Shown: in pieces, positions 1-9,005 of the stretch
How positions within the stretch are numbered: the first letter of the stretch is position 1
Layout: every line of letters starts with the position of its first letter
Source of the DNA: Ollibium composti
Lineage (GTDB): Bacteria > Pseudomonadota > Alphaproteobacteria > Rhizobiales > Rhizobiaceae
Reading direction: 5' to 3'
Length of the DNA stretch: 64,000 nt
Assembly: GCF_004801285.1 (NCBI RefSeq)
Contig: NZ_SSNY01000005.1
Location: 1 to 64,000 of the forward strand
Notes under the pieces: generated by a model
Databases searched by the model: none
Seen by the model: only the letters and a program-made list of their open reading frames with translations
What the model was told of the DNA's origin: nothing
Translations under genes and position numbers: made by a program

Positions 1-431
1 TGAACGCCCGGCAGGGCCCTTGGACGGCCCTTCGCTACGGCTCAGGGCGTTCGGCGCCTATCATGATGCCACTGGCATCATGATTTTCTCGCTGCGCTCG
101 AAACCGGCTTCTCACCCTCCCCGGGCGGCCGCTTACGTTGAGCGACTACCGGAGGCGCCGGTTCCCCGCCACGCAATCACCGTCATGACCGGTGTTCCCG
201 CGCGGGAAGCTGGGGTGAGTATGGAGCGGGTTCGGGAGAGGGGGATAAGTTTCGGGAAAAAATCTTTCACAGGTCGCACTTCGTCCACCCCCCTCATCCG
301 TCTCGGCGCGCAGCGCCGAGACGGATGAGGGGGGTGGACGAAGTGCCATCGATCCCTTGTTCGAGAGCCGTGCCTCGGATCACCACGCCCCGCCCTTACC
401 TGCCTGCCGTGAACGGGGAGAAGAAAACCGA
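1..431. other. Gene-free left edge with two hairpins
   Basis: No credible gene is visible before the glutamate dehydrogenase stop codon. The stretch holds an 11-bp perfect inverted repeat at 60-84 (arms ATCATGATGCC and GGCATCATGAT, 3-nt loop, followed by TTTTC), which could be a terminator, and the large palindrome at 276-346 described separately. Short open frames here are overlapping and low in family resemblance, so none is called. Confidence 0.6.
276..346. repeat. 71-bp REP-like perfect palindrome
   Basis: Two 34-nt arms (276-309 and 313-346) are exact reverse complements around a 3-nt loop. The arm contains CACCCCCCTCATCCGTCTCG, which resembles the ends of the mosaic repeats at 40013-40158 and 56046-56189. 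It lies about 85 bp beyond the stop codon of the glutamate dehydrogenase and could also act as a strong 3-prime hairpin for that transcript. It is most likely a member of the rhizobial intergenic palindromic repeat families. Confidence 0.8.
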
Positions 432-3400
432 TCACGCACCGGTCAGGTCGTTCATCAGGCCCGCCGCCACCGACAGGCGCGAGACGGTGAGGTCGCCGCC
501 TTCGGTCAGCGCCTGCAGGCGCTCGCGGATGCGTCCCACCCGCTCGCCGCCGGCTTCCAGCCAGGCCGCGACCGGGTCGGCGGCCGTGCCATGCGCCGTC
601 AGCGCCGCCACGGCGATGCCGCGCCGGGCGGAGCCGATGGTGTCGGCGGCGCGCGCCAGCGCCAGCTGGTCGTAGTAATCGGACGCCGAGATCGTGCCGA
701 CCGCCTCCTCGATGCGGGGGATGCGGAAGGCCTCGCCGGCGGCGAAGAAGGCCTTCGCCGCCGCGACGATGTCGGCGCCGGCCAGCCGTGCGGCGGCTGC
801 GATGTCGGGGATCAGCGCCGCCGGTTCGCACAGCGCCAGCCGTTCGGCCAGTTTTTCGGGCGCGCCGGCCGCGGCAAGCTCCAGCCGGTGCTCGTCGAGA
901 CGCTGGCGCGAATAGGCCGGCAGCAGCGAGGCGAGCCTCGGCTCCAGCGCCTTGCGCGCTTCCTGCAAGGTCGCGATGCGCTCGGAAAGCGGGGCATTGC
1001 CGGTCTCGTTCTTCAGATACCAGCCGCCGGTGACGAAGATGAGCCGGCTTACCGTCTGGTAGAGGTCGAGCTGGATCTGCCCGTCGATGCGGTTGTCGAG
1101 CGCGTCGATTTCGGCATAGAGGGCGGGCAGCGCGAAGCCGTCGCGGATGACGGCGAAGATGCGCACCACGTCGGCGGCGCTGCGCCCTGTCGATTCCATC
1201 AGCCGATTGACGAAGGACGGACCGCCGCGATTGACCAGGTCGTTGGCGACGACGCGGGCGATGATCTCGCGCCGCAGCCGGTGGCCGTGGATCTCGGCGG
1301 AATACTTCTTGGCCATGCGGTCGGGGAAGTAGCCCATCAGGTCGCGGTCGAAATGCGGCTCGTCCGGCACGTCGGAGGCGACGATGTCGGAGAACAGCAC
1401 GATCTTGGCGTAGGCGAGCAACACGCCGAGCTCCGGACGCGTCAGCGGTTCGCCGCGCGCCTCGCGCTCGGCGAGCGCCGCCGGCGAGGGCAGGGTCTCC
1501 ACCGCGCGGTCGAGCAGGCCGCGAGCCTCGAGCGCCGCCATGAAGCGGCCCTGATGGGCGATGTCGGCCAGCCCGCGCTTGCGCGCCAGCGACAGCGCCA
1601 GCGTCTGCTCGTAGTTGTTGGCGAGCACGAGGCCGCTCACCTCGCCGGTCATCTCGGCCAAGAGCTTGTTGCGGGCGGGACGCGCCAGCGAGCCGGCGCG
1701 CATGGCGGCCGCCAGCGCGATCTTGATGTTGACCTCGACGTCGGAGCAGTTGACGCCGCCGGAATTATCGATGGCGTCGGAGTTGTTGCGGCCGCCGCTG
1801 AGGGCGAATTCGATGCGGCCGCGCTGGGTGACGCCGAGATTGGCCCCTTCGCCGATGACCTTGGCGCGGACGTCGGCGGCGTTGACGCGGATGGCGTCGT
1901 TGGCGCGGTCGCCGACCTCCTGGTTGGTCTCGTTCGTGCCTTTCACATAGGTGCCGATGCCGCCGAACCACAGGAGGTCGACCGGCGCCTTGAGGATGGC
2001 GGTCATGATCTCGGCCGGCGTCGCCACCGTCTTGGCGATGCCGATGGCGGAAGCCGCCTGCGGCGTCAGCGTGATCGACTTCTGCGCCCGCGACACGATC
2101 ATGCCGCCGGCCGACAGCAGCGCCTTGTCGTAATCCTGCCAGCTGGAGCGCGGCAGCGCGAACAAGCGCTTGCGTTCGGCCATCGACGGCGCCGGATCCG
2201 GGTCGGGGTCGATGAAGATGTCGCGATGGTCGAAGGCGGCGACCAGCCGCGTCTGGTCCGACAGCATCATGCCGTTGCCGAACACGTCGCCCGACATATC
2301 GCCGACGCCGACGGTGGTGAACGGCGTCGTCTGGATGTCGCGGTTCATCTCGCGGAAGTGGCGCTTGACGGCCTCCCACGCGCCCTTGGCGGTGATGCCC
2401 ATGCCCTTATGGTCGTAGCCGGCCGAGCCGCCGGAGGCGAAGGCGTCGTCCAGCCAGAAATCGTGCTTCTGCGAGATCGCGTTGGCGGTGTCGGAGAAGG
2501 TCGCCGTGCCCTTGTCGGCGGCGACGACGAAATAGGGGTCGTCGGGGTCGCGCCGCACCACGCCCTCGGGCGGAATGATGCCGTCGAGGCCGATGTTGTC
2601 GGTGATCGACAACAGGCTGGAGACGAAGTTGACGTAGGCCGCGCGGCCGGCCTCGAAGACCGCGTCGCGGCTGCCGCCGACGGGCAGCTGCTTCGGGTAG
2701 AAGCCGCCCTTGGCGCCGACCGGCACGATGACGGCGTTCTTGACCTGCTGGGCCTTGACCAGGCCGAGCACCTCGGTGCGGTAGTCCTGCGCCCGGTCCG
2801 ACCAGCGCAGGCCGCCGCGCGCCACCGGGCCGAAGCGCAGGTGCACGCCCTCGACCTCGGAGCCGTAGACGAAGATCTCGCGCCACGGCCTGGGCTCGGG
2901 CAGGCCTTCGACGGCGCGCGAATCGAGCTTGATGGCCAGCGATTGCCCGCGCTCCTGCTTGCCGTCGACGAAGTGGTTGGTGCGCAGCGAGGACTCGATC
3001 AGGTTGAGGTAGCGGCGGATGATGGTGTCGTCGTCGATATTGGGGACTTCCTCCAGCGCATCCTTGATCTTGGCCTTGAGGTGCCTGGCGGTGACGGCGC
3101 CTTCGGCTTCGGCATCCGGGCCAAGCCGGGCGACGAACAGCGCGTGCAGGCCGCGCGCGATGTCGGGATAGCGGTTCAGGGCGGCGGCGATGAACTCCTG
3201 CCCCTGCGGGATGCCGGCCTGCTGCAGGTAGCGGCCGTAGGCGCGCAGGACGAGGATCTCTTTCGACCACAGGCCGGCGGTCTGGGCGAGCCTGTTGTAG
3301 CCGTCATTGTCGGCGTCGCCGCGCCAGACGGCGAGGAAGGCGTCGTCGAACAGGGCGCCGTCGTCGGCAAGGTCGATCGGCTTGCCGTCGGCGCTCTCCA

Positions 3401-5231
3401 GTTCCATGTCATGAATGAAGACTTTTTCGCCGCCGTTCTCGCCGATCTCGAACGTGCGTTCGGAGATGACGCGGAAGCCGATGTTCTCCAGCACCGGGAC
3501 GCGCCGCGACAGAGCCACCGGCGCGCCATGGTGATAGATCTTCAGCGACGCCTGCTCGGCGCTCTGGCCGGTGTCGCGGTAGTAGTCGATGGCGATGGGG
3601 TTGGTGGCGTCGATGCCGACGATGCGGCCGGCATCGACCAGCGCCTGCGCGGCGGTGAAGGAGTCGCGATAGCTTTCGGGGAAGCGCGCGGCCACGCCGC
3701 GCAGCGCCGGATCGGCACCGCCGGTTTCGGCTGCTTCCGCCAGCGCGTCGTCCCAGGTGCGCACCATGTCGCGGATCGCCGCCTCGATGGCGGCCTGCTC
3801 GACCTTCGGCGTCTTGCCGCCGGAACGGCCGATGATGAAGTGGACGCGGGCCAGGCCGCCTTCCGGGAATGCCGGATAGTAAGCCGACAAACGACCTTTG
3901 TAGACGGTCTTCAGATAGGTGCCGATCTTTTCGCGCGCCACCGAATCATAGCGGTCGCGCGGCACGAAGACGAGCACCGAGACGAAGCGGTCGAACTGGT
4001 CGACGCGCACCAGCGCGCGCACGCGCGGCCGCTCCGACAAAGCGAGAATCGCCTCGGCGTGCTTTCTCAGGATGGGCGTCGGCACTTGGAACAGCTCGTC
4101 GCGCGGATAGCTTTCCAGCACGTTGATGAGCGCCTTGCCGGAATGGTCGTGCGGATTGAAGCCGGACTTGGCGATGACCGCCTCGGCCTTGGAGCGCAGG
4201 TAGGGGATCTTCATCACCGAGCGCGTATAGGCGGTCGAGGTGAACAGGCCGACGATGCGCAGTTCGCCCGACAGCACGCCCTTGGCGGTGTATGTCTTGA
4301 CGCCGATGTAGTCGAGATAGATGCGCCGGTGGACGACCGACTTGGCGTTGGCCTTGGTGACGATGAGCGGCTCCGGCCCGTGCAGGAAGGCGCGGATCTC
4401 CGGCGTCGTCGTCACCGCCTCGGTGCCGCGCCTGAGGATCAGCACGTTGGGATCGGTGAGGATGCCAAGGCCGGGGCTGTCGCTCAGCTCCAGCTCGCCG
4501 CTCTTTTCGCCGCCCGTATATTTGTACTCGCGCATGCCGAGGAAGGTGAAATTGTCGTCGCGCAGCCATTCGAGGAAGGCGATGGCCTCGGCGACGCTCT
4601 TCTTGTCGAGCGGCACCGGCGCATAGCGGAATTCGGAGATGGCCTGGTCGAGGCGGGCCAGCATCGGCTTCCAGTCGCGCGTGGCGGCGCGCACCTGCGC
4701 CAGCGTCGTCGCGAGGCGGGCGGACAGTTCCTCGGCCTGCCCGGCGCCCAGGCGCGGCACATGGACGTGCACCACGCTCAGCCGGTCGTGCGTGCCGTCC
4801 TCCCTGACCAGGCCGCCTTCGCCGAGGATTTCCTCGACACCGGCCCTGCCGTGGCGGACCGCCAGCACCGGGTGGGTGACCAGCGTCGGCTCGCCCGCCA
4901 TCTCGGCCACTTCGCCGAGGATCGAATCGAACAGGAACGGCATGTTGTCGTTGACGACGGTGATGACGGAGAGCGGCCGCCCCTGGCGCGATATGCCGGC
5001 ATCGGCATCGATGGCGACGACACTCTCGCCCTTCCTGTGGCGGGCGACGGCGCCGGCGACGAGGTCGGCGGCCTTCTTCAGGTCAGCCGCATCGTAGGCG
5101 GCGACGTCCTCGACCGGCGCGCGGCTGAGCAGATGTTCGGCCAGCCCGCCGGTTCCCTCGCCCGTCCTTGCCGCAGCCTTGGCTGTCCCAGCGGTTTTCT
5201 TCGGCTTGGCTACGGCTTTCCGGCTGGCCAT
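432..5231 (-). CDS. NAD-specific glutamate dehydrogenase, large (180-kDa) class
   Basis: A 1599-residue protein, the usual length of the large bacterial NAD-glutamate dehydrogenases. It would catalyse reversible oxidative deamination of glutamate to 2-oxoglutarate and ammonium in the cytoplasm, feeding carbon into the TCA cycle. The middle carries the conserved substrate-site block ARGGLRWSDR followed by VPVGAKGGF, typical of the family, while the N-terminal ~600 residues match the long regulatory extension of this class. The N-terminus is Ala/Lys-rich (KAVAKPKKTAGTAKAAA) and probably disordered. It is transcribed alone, divergently from the AhpD-like gene. Start taken at the first ATG of the frame. 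The antisense frame, open for 1641 codons, is a codon-bias shadow. Confidence 0.95.
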   Translation of the reverse strand: MASRKAVAKPKKTAGTAKAAARTGEGTGGLAEHLLSRAPVEDVAAYDAADLKKAADLVAGAVARHRKGESVVAIDADAGISRQGRPLSVITVVNDNMPFLFDSILGEVAEMAGEPTLVTHPVLAVRHGRAGVEEILGEGGLVREDGTHDRLSVVHVHVPRLGAGQAEELSARLATTLAQVRAATRDWKPMLARLDQAISEFRYAPVPLDKKSVAEAIAFLEWLRDDNFTFLGMREYKYTGGEKSGELELSDSPGLGILTDPNVLILRRGTEAVTTTPEIRAFLHGPEPLIVTKANAKSVVHRRIYLDYIGVKTYTAKGVLSGELRIVGLFTSTAYTRSVMKIPYLRSKAEAVIAKSGFNPHDHSGKALINVLESYPRDELFQVPTPILRKHAEAILALSERPRVRALVRVDQFDRFVSVLVFVPRDRYDSVAREKIGTYLKTVYKGRLSAYYPAFPEGGLARVHFIIGRSGGKTPKVEQAAIEAAIRDMVRTWDDALAEAAETGGADPALRGVAARFPESYRDSFTAAQALVDAGRIVGIDATNPIAIDYYRDTGQSAEQASLKIYHHGAPVALSRRVPVLENIGFRVISERTFEIGENGGEKVFIHDMELESADGKPIDLADDGALFDDAFLAVWRGDADNDGYNRLAQTAGLWSKEILVLRAYGRYLQQAGIPQGQEFIAAALNRYPDIARGLHALFVARLGPDAEAEGAVTARHLKAKIKDALEEVPNIDDDTIIRRYLNLIESSLRTNHFVDGKQERGQSLAIKLDSRAVEGLPEPRPWREIFVYGSEVEGVHLRFGPVARGGLRWSDRAQDYRTEVLGLVKAQQVKNAVIVPVGAKGGFYPKQLPVGGSRDAVFEAGRAAYVNFVSSLLSITDNIGLDGIIPPEGVVRRDPDDPYFVVAADKGTATFSDTANAISQKHDFWLDDAFASGGSAGYDHKGMGITAKGAWEAVKRHFREMNRDIQTTPFTTVGVGDMSGDVFGNGMMLSDQTRLVAAFDHRDIFIDPDPDPAPSMAERKRLFALPRSSWQDYDKALLSAGGMIVSRAQKSITLTPQAASAIGIAKTVATPAEIMTAILKAPVDLLWFGGIGTYVKGTNETNQEVGDRANDAIRVNAADVRAKVIGEGANLGVTQRGRIEFALSGGRNNSDAIDNSGGVNCSDVEVNIKIALAAAMRAGSLARPARNKLLAEMTGEVSGLVLANNYEQTLALSLARKRGLADIAHQGRFMAALEARGLLDRAVETLPSPAALAEREARGEPLTRPELGVLLAYAKIVLFSDIVASDVPDEPHFDRDLMGYFPDRMAKKYSAEIHGHRLRREIIARVVANDLVNRGGPSFVNRLMESTGRSAADVVRIFAVIRDGFALPALYAEIDALDNRIDGQIQLDLYQTVSRLIFVTGGWYLKNETGNAPLSERIATLQEARKALEPRLASLLPAYSRQRLDEHRLELAAAGAPEKLAERLALCEPAALIPDIAAAARLAGADIVAAAKAFFAAGEAFRIPRIEEAVGTISASDYYDQLALARAADTIGSARRGIAVAALTAHGTAADPVAAWLEAGGERVGRIRERLQALTEGGDLTVSRLSVAAGLMNDLTGA

Positions 5232-5375
5232 GGCGCAAAATCCCTCCCGTCACAATGCTTTGGCGGTATCGTAGCCAGATGATCCGGAATTTGCGACCGT
5301 GGTTTGACGGCGCGCCGAAAATAAAACCGATTCAAACCGACCGCCCTTTTCGGGCGATACGTGAAGGAGACAAAC

Positions 5376-5939
5376 ATGACCGAAAAGATCACCGCCCTCG
5401 ACCTGCCGACGGGCGATCTCAGCGACGCGACCAAGGCCTATTTCGCCAAATGCGAGGAGAAGCTGGGGCTGGTGCCGAACGTGCTTCTGGCCTACGCCTT
5501 CGACGAGAAGAAGCTGCGCGCCTTCACCGACACCTACAACGACCTGATGCTGGGCGAATCCGGCCTTTCAAAGTTGGAACGCGAGATGATCGCGGTCGCG
5601 GTCTCCTCCATCAACCAGTGCTACTACTGCCTGACGGCGCATGGCGCGGCGGTGCGCCAGCTTTCGGGCGACCCGGCATTCGGCGAGATGATGGCGATGA
5701 ACTGGCGCGCCGCGGCGCTTTCGCCGCGGCAGCGGGCGATGCTGGAATTCGCCGTCAAGCTGACGGAAGCGCCGGCCAAGATGGTGGAAGAGGACCGGCA
5801 GGCGCTCCGCGCCGCCGGTTTTTCAGACCGCGACATCTGGGATATCGCCGCCACCGCCGCCTTCTTCAACATGTCGAACCGGCTTGCCGCCGCCATCGAC
5901 ATGCGGCCGAACGCCGAATACCACGCCATGGCGCGGTAG
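5376..5939 (+). CDS. AhpD/carboxymuconolactone-decarboxylase-like peroxidase-related enzyme
   Basis: A 187-residue all-alpha protein of the AhpD-like (CMD) superfamily. The redox motif CYYC (C82, C85) with H89 and the upstream Glu near 70 match the AhpD active-site pattern E-x11-CxxC-x3-H. The likely role is thiol-based reduction of (alkyl)peroxides; the natural partner is unknown. The frame opens at a GTG at 5361, but that codon overlaps a good AAGGAG ribosome site at 5364-5369, so ATG 5376 is chosen. It is a single gene, divergent from the glutamate dehydrogenase. Confidence 0.88.
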   Translation: MTEKITALDLPTGDLSDATKAYFAKCEEKLGLVPNVLLAYAFDEKKLRAFTDTYNDLMLGESGLSKLEREMIAVAVSSINQCYYCLTAHGAAVRQLSGDPAFGEMMAMNWRAAALSPRQRAMLEFAVKLTEAPAKMVEEDRQALRAAGFSDRDIWDIAATAAFFNMSNRLAAAIDMRPNAEYHAMAR

Positions 5940-5942
5940 CGT

Positions 5943-6236
5943 TCAGTAGCCCGCTTCTTTCTGGTGTCTGAACGCGAGTATGAAGACGGAATCTTCCTCG
6001 GCAATGAAGCGATAGAGTGCGACGTAGCCGGAATCCCCGAACGGGATGAGCAGTTCACGCAATTGCGGTTCGTCAGGCTCCGGACGCCCGATTTCGGGAT
6101 GTGTTTCGAGGAACGAAAAATGCCTGCCTACGGTCTCGGCGGCGCGCCTTGCGGCGAAAGGATTCTTATCGACCAGAAAGCGTCTGCACCGTTCAAGGCC
6201 GGCCGCTGCGCCGGCAGTCACGATCACTCGTGGCAC
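5943..6236 (-). CDS. ParE/RelE-family toxin
   Basis: A 97-residue basic protein with the ParE/RelE fold pattern: helical N-terminus (FAARRAAETVGRHFSFLETHP), then a strand-rich half ending YVALYRF and a final strand with VFILAFRHQKEAGY. The C-terminal RHQ-x2-AGY is typical of ParE-type toxins. It overlaps the upstream antitoxin gene by 13 bp, showing translational coupling. The family poisons gyrase (ParE) or cleaves mRNA on ribosomes (RelE); the sequence favours ParE but does not settle it. Confidence 0.87.
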   Translation of the reverse strand: MPRVIVTAGAAAGLERCRRFLVDKNPFAARRAAETVGRHFSFLETHPEIGRPEPDEPQLRELLIPFGDSGYVALYRFIAEEDSVFILAFRHQKEAGY

Positions 6237-6496
6237 GTGGGGACTTCCGTTTCCTCTTCGGTGCCCCAGCTGCCTAGCCAGTCACGCACTTCCTGTCCCG
6301 TCAGGTGCAGCCCTGTTTCACGATAGGCGACCCATGACTCTTGCGCCTCGGCGCGAAAGCTTGCACGCGCCTCCTCGCGCTCGACATACTGTTCGATTGC
6401 TTCGCGCATGATCCAATGCGACGAACGCCGGCGGCTCTCCGCCAGTCGTTGCACGCGGCTTTTCAGGTCGTCGTCGATCTTGACTGAAATGGCCAT
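6224..6496 (-). CDS. CopG-type ribbon-helix-helix antitoxin
   Basis: A 90-residue protein. Residues 1-45 (MAISVKIDDDLKSRVQRLAE, then the WIMREAIEQYVEREE helix) fit the ribbon-helix-helix DNA-binding fold of CopG/ParD antitoxins. The acidic, less conserved C-terminus would bind the toxin. It is first in a two-gene unit with the ParE-like toxin. An inverted repeat that overlaps its start codon (6495-6529) is the probable autoregulatory operator. Confidence 0.87.
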   Translation of the reverse strand: MAISVKIDDDLKSRVQRLAESRRRSSHWIMREAIEQYVEREEARASFRAEAQESWVAYRETGLHLTGQEVRDWLGSWGTEEETEVPTCHE

Positions 6497-6529
6497 TGTT
6501 ATCCCAAGGTATTACCTGTCGATAACAAT
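6495..6529. promoter_or_regulatory. Candidate operator of the CopG/ParE module
   Basis: Arms ATTGTTATC (6495-6503) and GATAACAAT (6521-6529) form a perfect 9-bp inverted repeat. The spacer contains a second small inverted repeat, GGTA-T-TACC (6508-6516). The left arm runs into the antitoxin start codon, so binding would block both the promoter and the ribosome site. Ribbon-helix-helix antitoxins normally repress their own operon through such repeats; assignment is by position. Confidence 0.6.
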
Positions 6530-6554
6530 AGGCTGTTTTTCCGCTGAAACAAGC

Positions 6555-7169
6555 TTACGACCGCGCCGCGATCGCCGCAGCCGCGGCGCCCATGGTGCCC
6601 GCGCTGATGCGGTTGGCGATCTTCATGGCGCGCGGGCTCTTGAGCAGCTTGCGCGCCTGCGCCGCCGCCAGCACCCAGGAAAGGTCGATGGCGACCAGCA
6701 CGGCGGCCATGGTCGCGGTCAGTTCCAGCCAGCCGACGACGGTGACCGAGCCAAGGTCGATGATGGTCGGCAGGAGCGCCAGGTAGAACATCATGATTTT
6801 CGGGTTGCCGAGGGTCACGGCCATGCCGGCGAAGAACAGTTTCAGCGGCGAATCCTCCTTCGGCAGGTCGCCCGCCTTCGCCTCGACCGGCGCCGTCCAC
6901 ATCTTCCAGGCGAGCCAGGCGAGGTAGGCGACGCCGATCCATTTCACGACGACGAAGGCGAGGTGGAAGGTCTGCGCCACGACCGCCAGCCCGAAGACGG
7001 CGAAGGACAGCCAGATGCCCTCGCCGATCCACATGGCGAGCAGGAAGGGAAACACGTCGCGAAAACCCTTCGAGATGACGCGGGCGACGAGGGCCGCGAT
7101 CGAGGGGCCGGGTGAGCCGGCGGCGACGAGCAGCGCGCCGGCGAAGATGAGGAGCGAGGTGAGGTGCAT
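6555..7169 (-). CDS. LysE/RhtB-family amino-acid exporter
   Basis: A 204-residue integral membrane protein with about six hydrophobic segments. The family signature is visible in the first segment (LLVAAGSPGPSIAALVARVISKG, compare PGPxxxxV of LysE/RhtB) and in the GNPKIMMFYLALLP block near residues 120-135. Such proteins export amino acids or homoserine-lactone-like metabolites from the cytoplasm. It is followed on the same strand by a DMT-type transporter gene whose stop lies upstream at 7231; the two may be co-transcribed. The substrate cannot be told from sequence. Confidence 0.9.
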   Translation of the reverse strand: MHLTSLLIFAGALLVAAGSPGPSIAALVARVISKGFRDVFPFLLAMWIGEGIWLSFAVFGLAVVAQTFHLAFVVVKWIGVAYLAWLAWKMWTAPVEAKAGDLPKEDSPLKLFFAGMAVTLGNPKIMMFYLALLPTIIDLGSVTVVGWLELTATMAAVLVAIDLSWVLAAAQARKLLKSPRAMKIANRISAGTMGAAAAAIAARS

Positions 7170-7230
7170 GCGGCAAATCTACGCCGGCTCCCGGCGTTCG
7201 CGCAAGCCGGCCCGGCAAGGGCCCAGGCCG

Positions 7231-8145
7231 TCAGACCGCAGCCGCCTCGATCGGTTCGGCGGCCAGTTTCGGCTTGGCCCGCGAGGCGATCAGGCATCCG
7301 GCGATGATGAGGAGGGCGCCTGTCATGGTCGACCAGGTGACGCTTTCCCGGAAGAAGACCCAGCCGAGCACGATCGCCCAGACGAAGGCCGAATATTCCG
7401 TCGGGATCAGATACTGGGCCTCGGCGCGCGCATAGGCCCAGCTCATCAGGAAATGGCCCGCGAGGGCAAGCGCCGTCACCCCCGCCAGCAGCGGCCACTG
7501 ATCGTGCGGCACGCCGGTGCCCAGCCATGGCGAGGCTAGGCCCAGCGTGATGCCGACGACGAGGTTCTGGAAGAACACGATCTCCAGCGGTTTCGCCACC
7601 AGTGCCTGTTGTCGCGCCAGGATCAGGTTATAGGCGTAAAGAACCGCCGAGGCGATGATGGCGGCCATGCCGAGCAGGGCGTCTGGCGCATAGCCGCTCT
7701 GGCCGAGCTTGCCGAACATGATGACCAGGACGCCGGCCATGCCGATGAGTGAGGCTCCCACGGCGGTGCGGCTGATCCTCTCGTTCAGCATCAGGGCGGC
7801 GAGGAACAGGGCGACGAGCGGGGCGACAAAGGAAAGCGCGATCGCCTCGGCCAGGGGCAACCGCCCCAGGCCGAAGAAGAATGCCAGCGCGACGAAGCTG
7901 ACGATGACGCCGCGAACCGCATGCAGCCTGACCGCCTTGGCGCTCGGCCGGCGGTTGGACAGCGCCGCCCAGATCGGGCCGGCCGTTGCCGACGCCAGGA
8001 TCGAGCGCCATAGCAGGGTGTTGTAGGCGCCGATCACGACGACCAGCGCCTTTACCGATGCATCCATCGCCGACAGCAGGAAGATGCCCAGTGTGCAGAC
8101 CAGGACGGCCGGCAGGGGCGAAGGCGCGGTCTTGATGCTTGTCAC
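7231..8145 (-). CDS. DMT-superfamily (EamA-type) transporter
   Basis: About 304 residues with ten hydrophobic segments and two EamA halves (first LVCTLGIFLLSAMDASVK, second starting near ALLGMAAIIASAVLYAYNL). The family exports small metabolites across the inner membrane. The start is uncertain. GTG 8145 places the first membrane segment at the usual distance; the frame is open to a GTG at 8280 and an ATG at 8262, but the extra residues (Pro/Leu-rich, no family likeness) look non-coding and would bring the start close to the VapB operator. Confidence 0.85.
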   Translation of the reverse strand: MTSIKTAPSPLPAVLVCTLGIFLLSAMDASVKALVVVIGAYNTLLWRSILASATAGPIWAALSNRRPSAKAVRLHAVRGVIVSFVALAFFFGLGRLPLAEAIALSFVAPLVALFLAALMLNERISRTAVGASLIGMAGVLVIMFGKLGQSGYAPDALLGMAAIIASAVLYAYNLILARQQALVAKPLEIVFFQNLVVGITLGLASPWLGTGVPHDQWPLLAGVTALALAGHFLMSWAYARAEAQYLIPTEYSAFVWAIVLGWVFFRESVTWSTMTGALLIIAGCLIASRAKPKLAAEPIEAAAV

Positions 8146-8302
8146 GATGGCGATCCGGCTGAACGGATCAGCCGCTAGAGGCAAACCGATGCCGCGCCAA
8201 GGATGCAGGCGAGGCAAACCCAAGGGCCAGAGAGGGTGGCTCAGAGGTGATGGCGTAACCATCCCCACCGGGCCTTGCACAAACCAGCGTAGAGTATTAA
8301 AT

Positions 8303-8320
8303 CTAGCTTAAGCTAGCTTA
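8303..8320. promoter_or_regulatory. Overlapping palindromes, candidate VapB operator
   Basis: CTAGCTTAAGCTAG (8303-8316) is a perfect 14-bp palindrome and overlaps a second perfect one, TAAGCTAGCTTA (8309-8320). They sit 16-33 bp before the vapB-like ATG, in an AT-rich patch that contrasts with the surrounding GC-rich sequence. VapBC complexes bind such repeats to repress their own promoter; this is assignment by position. Confidence 0.6.
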
Positions 8321-8335
8321 TCTGGAGTTCCTATC

Positions 8336-8578
8336 ATGCGCACCGTTGCCGCCTTCGATGCCAAGAACACGTTCGGCTCGCTGCTCGACATGGTCGAGCG
8401 GGGAGAGGAGATCACCATCACCCGCCACGGCAAGCCGGTTGCGCGACTCGTTGCGCCTGTCGAGAAGATCGATCGCAGCGATGCGCTGAAGGCGGTAGAG
8501 GAGATCAGGAGGATGAGCAAAGGCGTTACCCTTGGCGGCCTGTCGATCAAGGACTTGATTAACGAGGGCCGGAAATGA
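8336..8578 (+). CDS. Phd/YefM-type (VapB) antitoxin
   Basis: An 80-residue protein with the Phd/YefM N-terminal pattern: VAAFDAKNTFGSLLDMVERGEEITITRHGKPVARLVAP. This is the prevent-host-death DNA-binding domain (residues ~1-45). The C-terminal ~30 residues form the toxin-binding tail. The stop codon overlaps the toxin start as ATGA, which couples the two genes. Overlapping palindromes just upstream are the likely operator. Confidence 0.9.
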   Translation: MRTVAAFDAKNTFGSLLDMVERGEEITITRHGKPVARLVAPVEKIDRSDALKAVEEIRRMSKGVTLGGLSIKDLINEGRK

Positions 8579-8985
8579 TCGTTCTCGACGCCTCGATAGT
8601 GCTCGCGTCGTTTTTCGAGGATGAGCGGACGTCGGCCGTCGTGGCCGTGATGAATAAGGTGGGCTCGTCGAGCGCATTCGTCCCATCCCTGTGGCCGCTG
8701 GAGGTGGCCAACGGCCTTCGGATAGCGATACGACGCGAAAGAATATCGCCGTCGTTCAGGGACGCCGCTCTCGTCCAACTGGCTAAATTGTCGATCAAGG
8801 TCGACCCGGAGACCAACACCCATGCCTGGCATGCGACGTTGCAACTGGCCGACCGTCGTGATCTGACGCCTTATGATGCCGCCTATCTGGAGTTGGCGCA
8901 GCGGCGACGTTTACCGCTGGCCACGCTGGATCGCGATCTCGCGAACGCCGCCGAATCCGAAGGCGTGGCCGTTCAGGGCCTGTAA
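8575..8985 (+). CDS. VapC-type PIN-domain ribonuclease toxin
   Basis: A 136-residue PIN-domain protein. Acidic active-site residues are all visible: D5 (VLDASI), E43 (PLEVANGL), D101 (TPYDAAYLELA) and D119/D121 (TLDRDL). The family is a Mg-dependent RNase, in VapC often specific for initiator tRNA or the sarcin-ricin loop; the target here is unknown. It is co-translated with the antitoxin through a 4-bp ATGA overlap. Confidence 0.92.
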   Translation: MIVLDASIVLASFFEDERTSAVVAVMNKVGSSSAFVPSLWPLEVANGLRIAIRRERISPSFRDAALVQLAKLSIKVDPETNTHAWHATLQLADRRDLTPYDAAYLELAQRRRLPLATLDRDLANAAESEGVAVQGL

Positions 8986-9005
8986 TCCGAAACCATCGGC
9001 ATATC

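Noticed and set aside
60..84. Inverted repeat as an attachment site of an integrated element
   Set aside because: No integrase, tRNA or duplicated boundary is visible; a terminator is the simpler reading.
357..5282. 1641-codon open frame on the plus strand opposite glutamate dehydrogenase
   Set aside because: Composition (Arg/Gly/Ala/Val/Asp/His runs, DVGRR/VEVDG-like) and lack of any domain show an antisense shadow of a real gene caused by high third-position GC. The same holds for 9255-11018, 13377-14624, 22121-24805, 25284-26825, 30437-32557 and 48951-51167.
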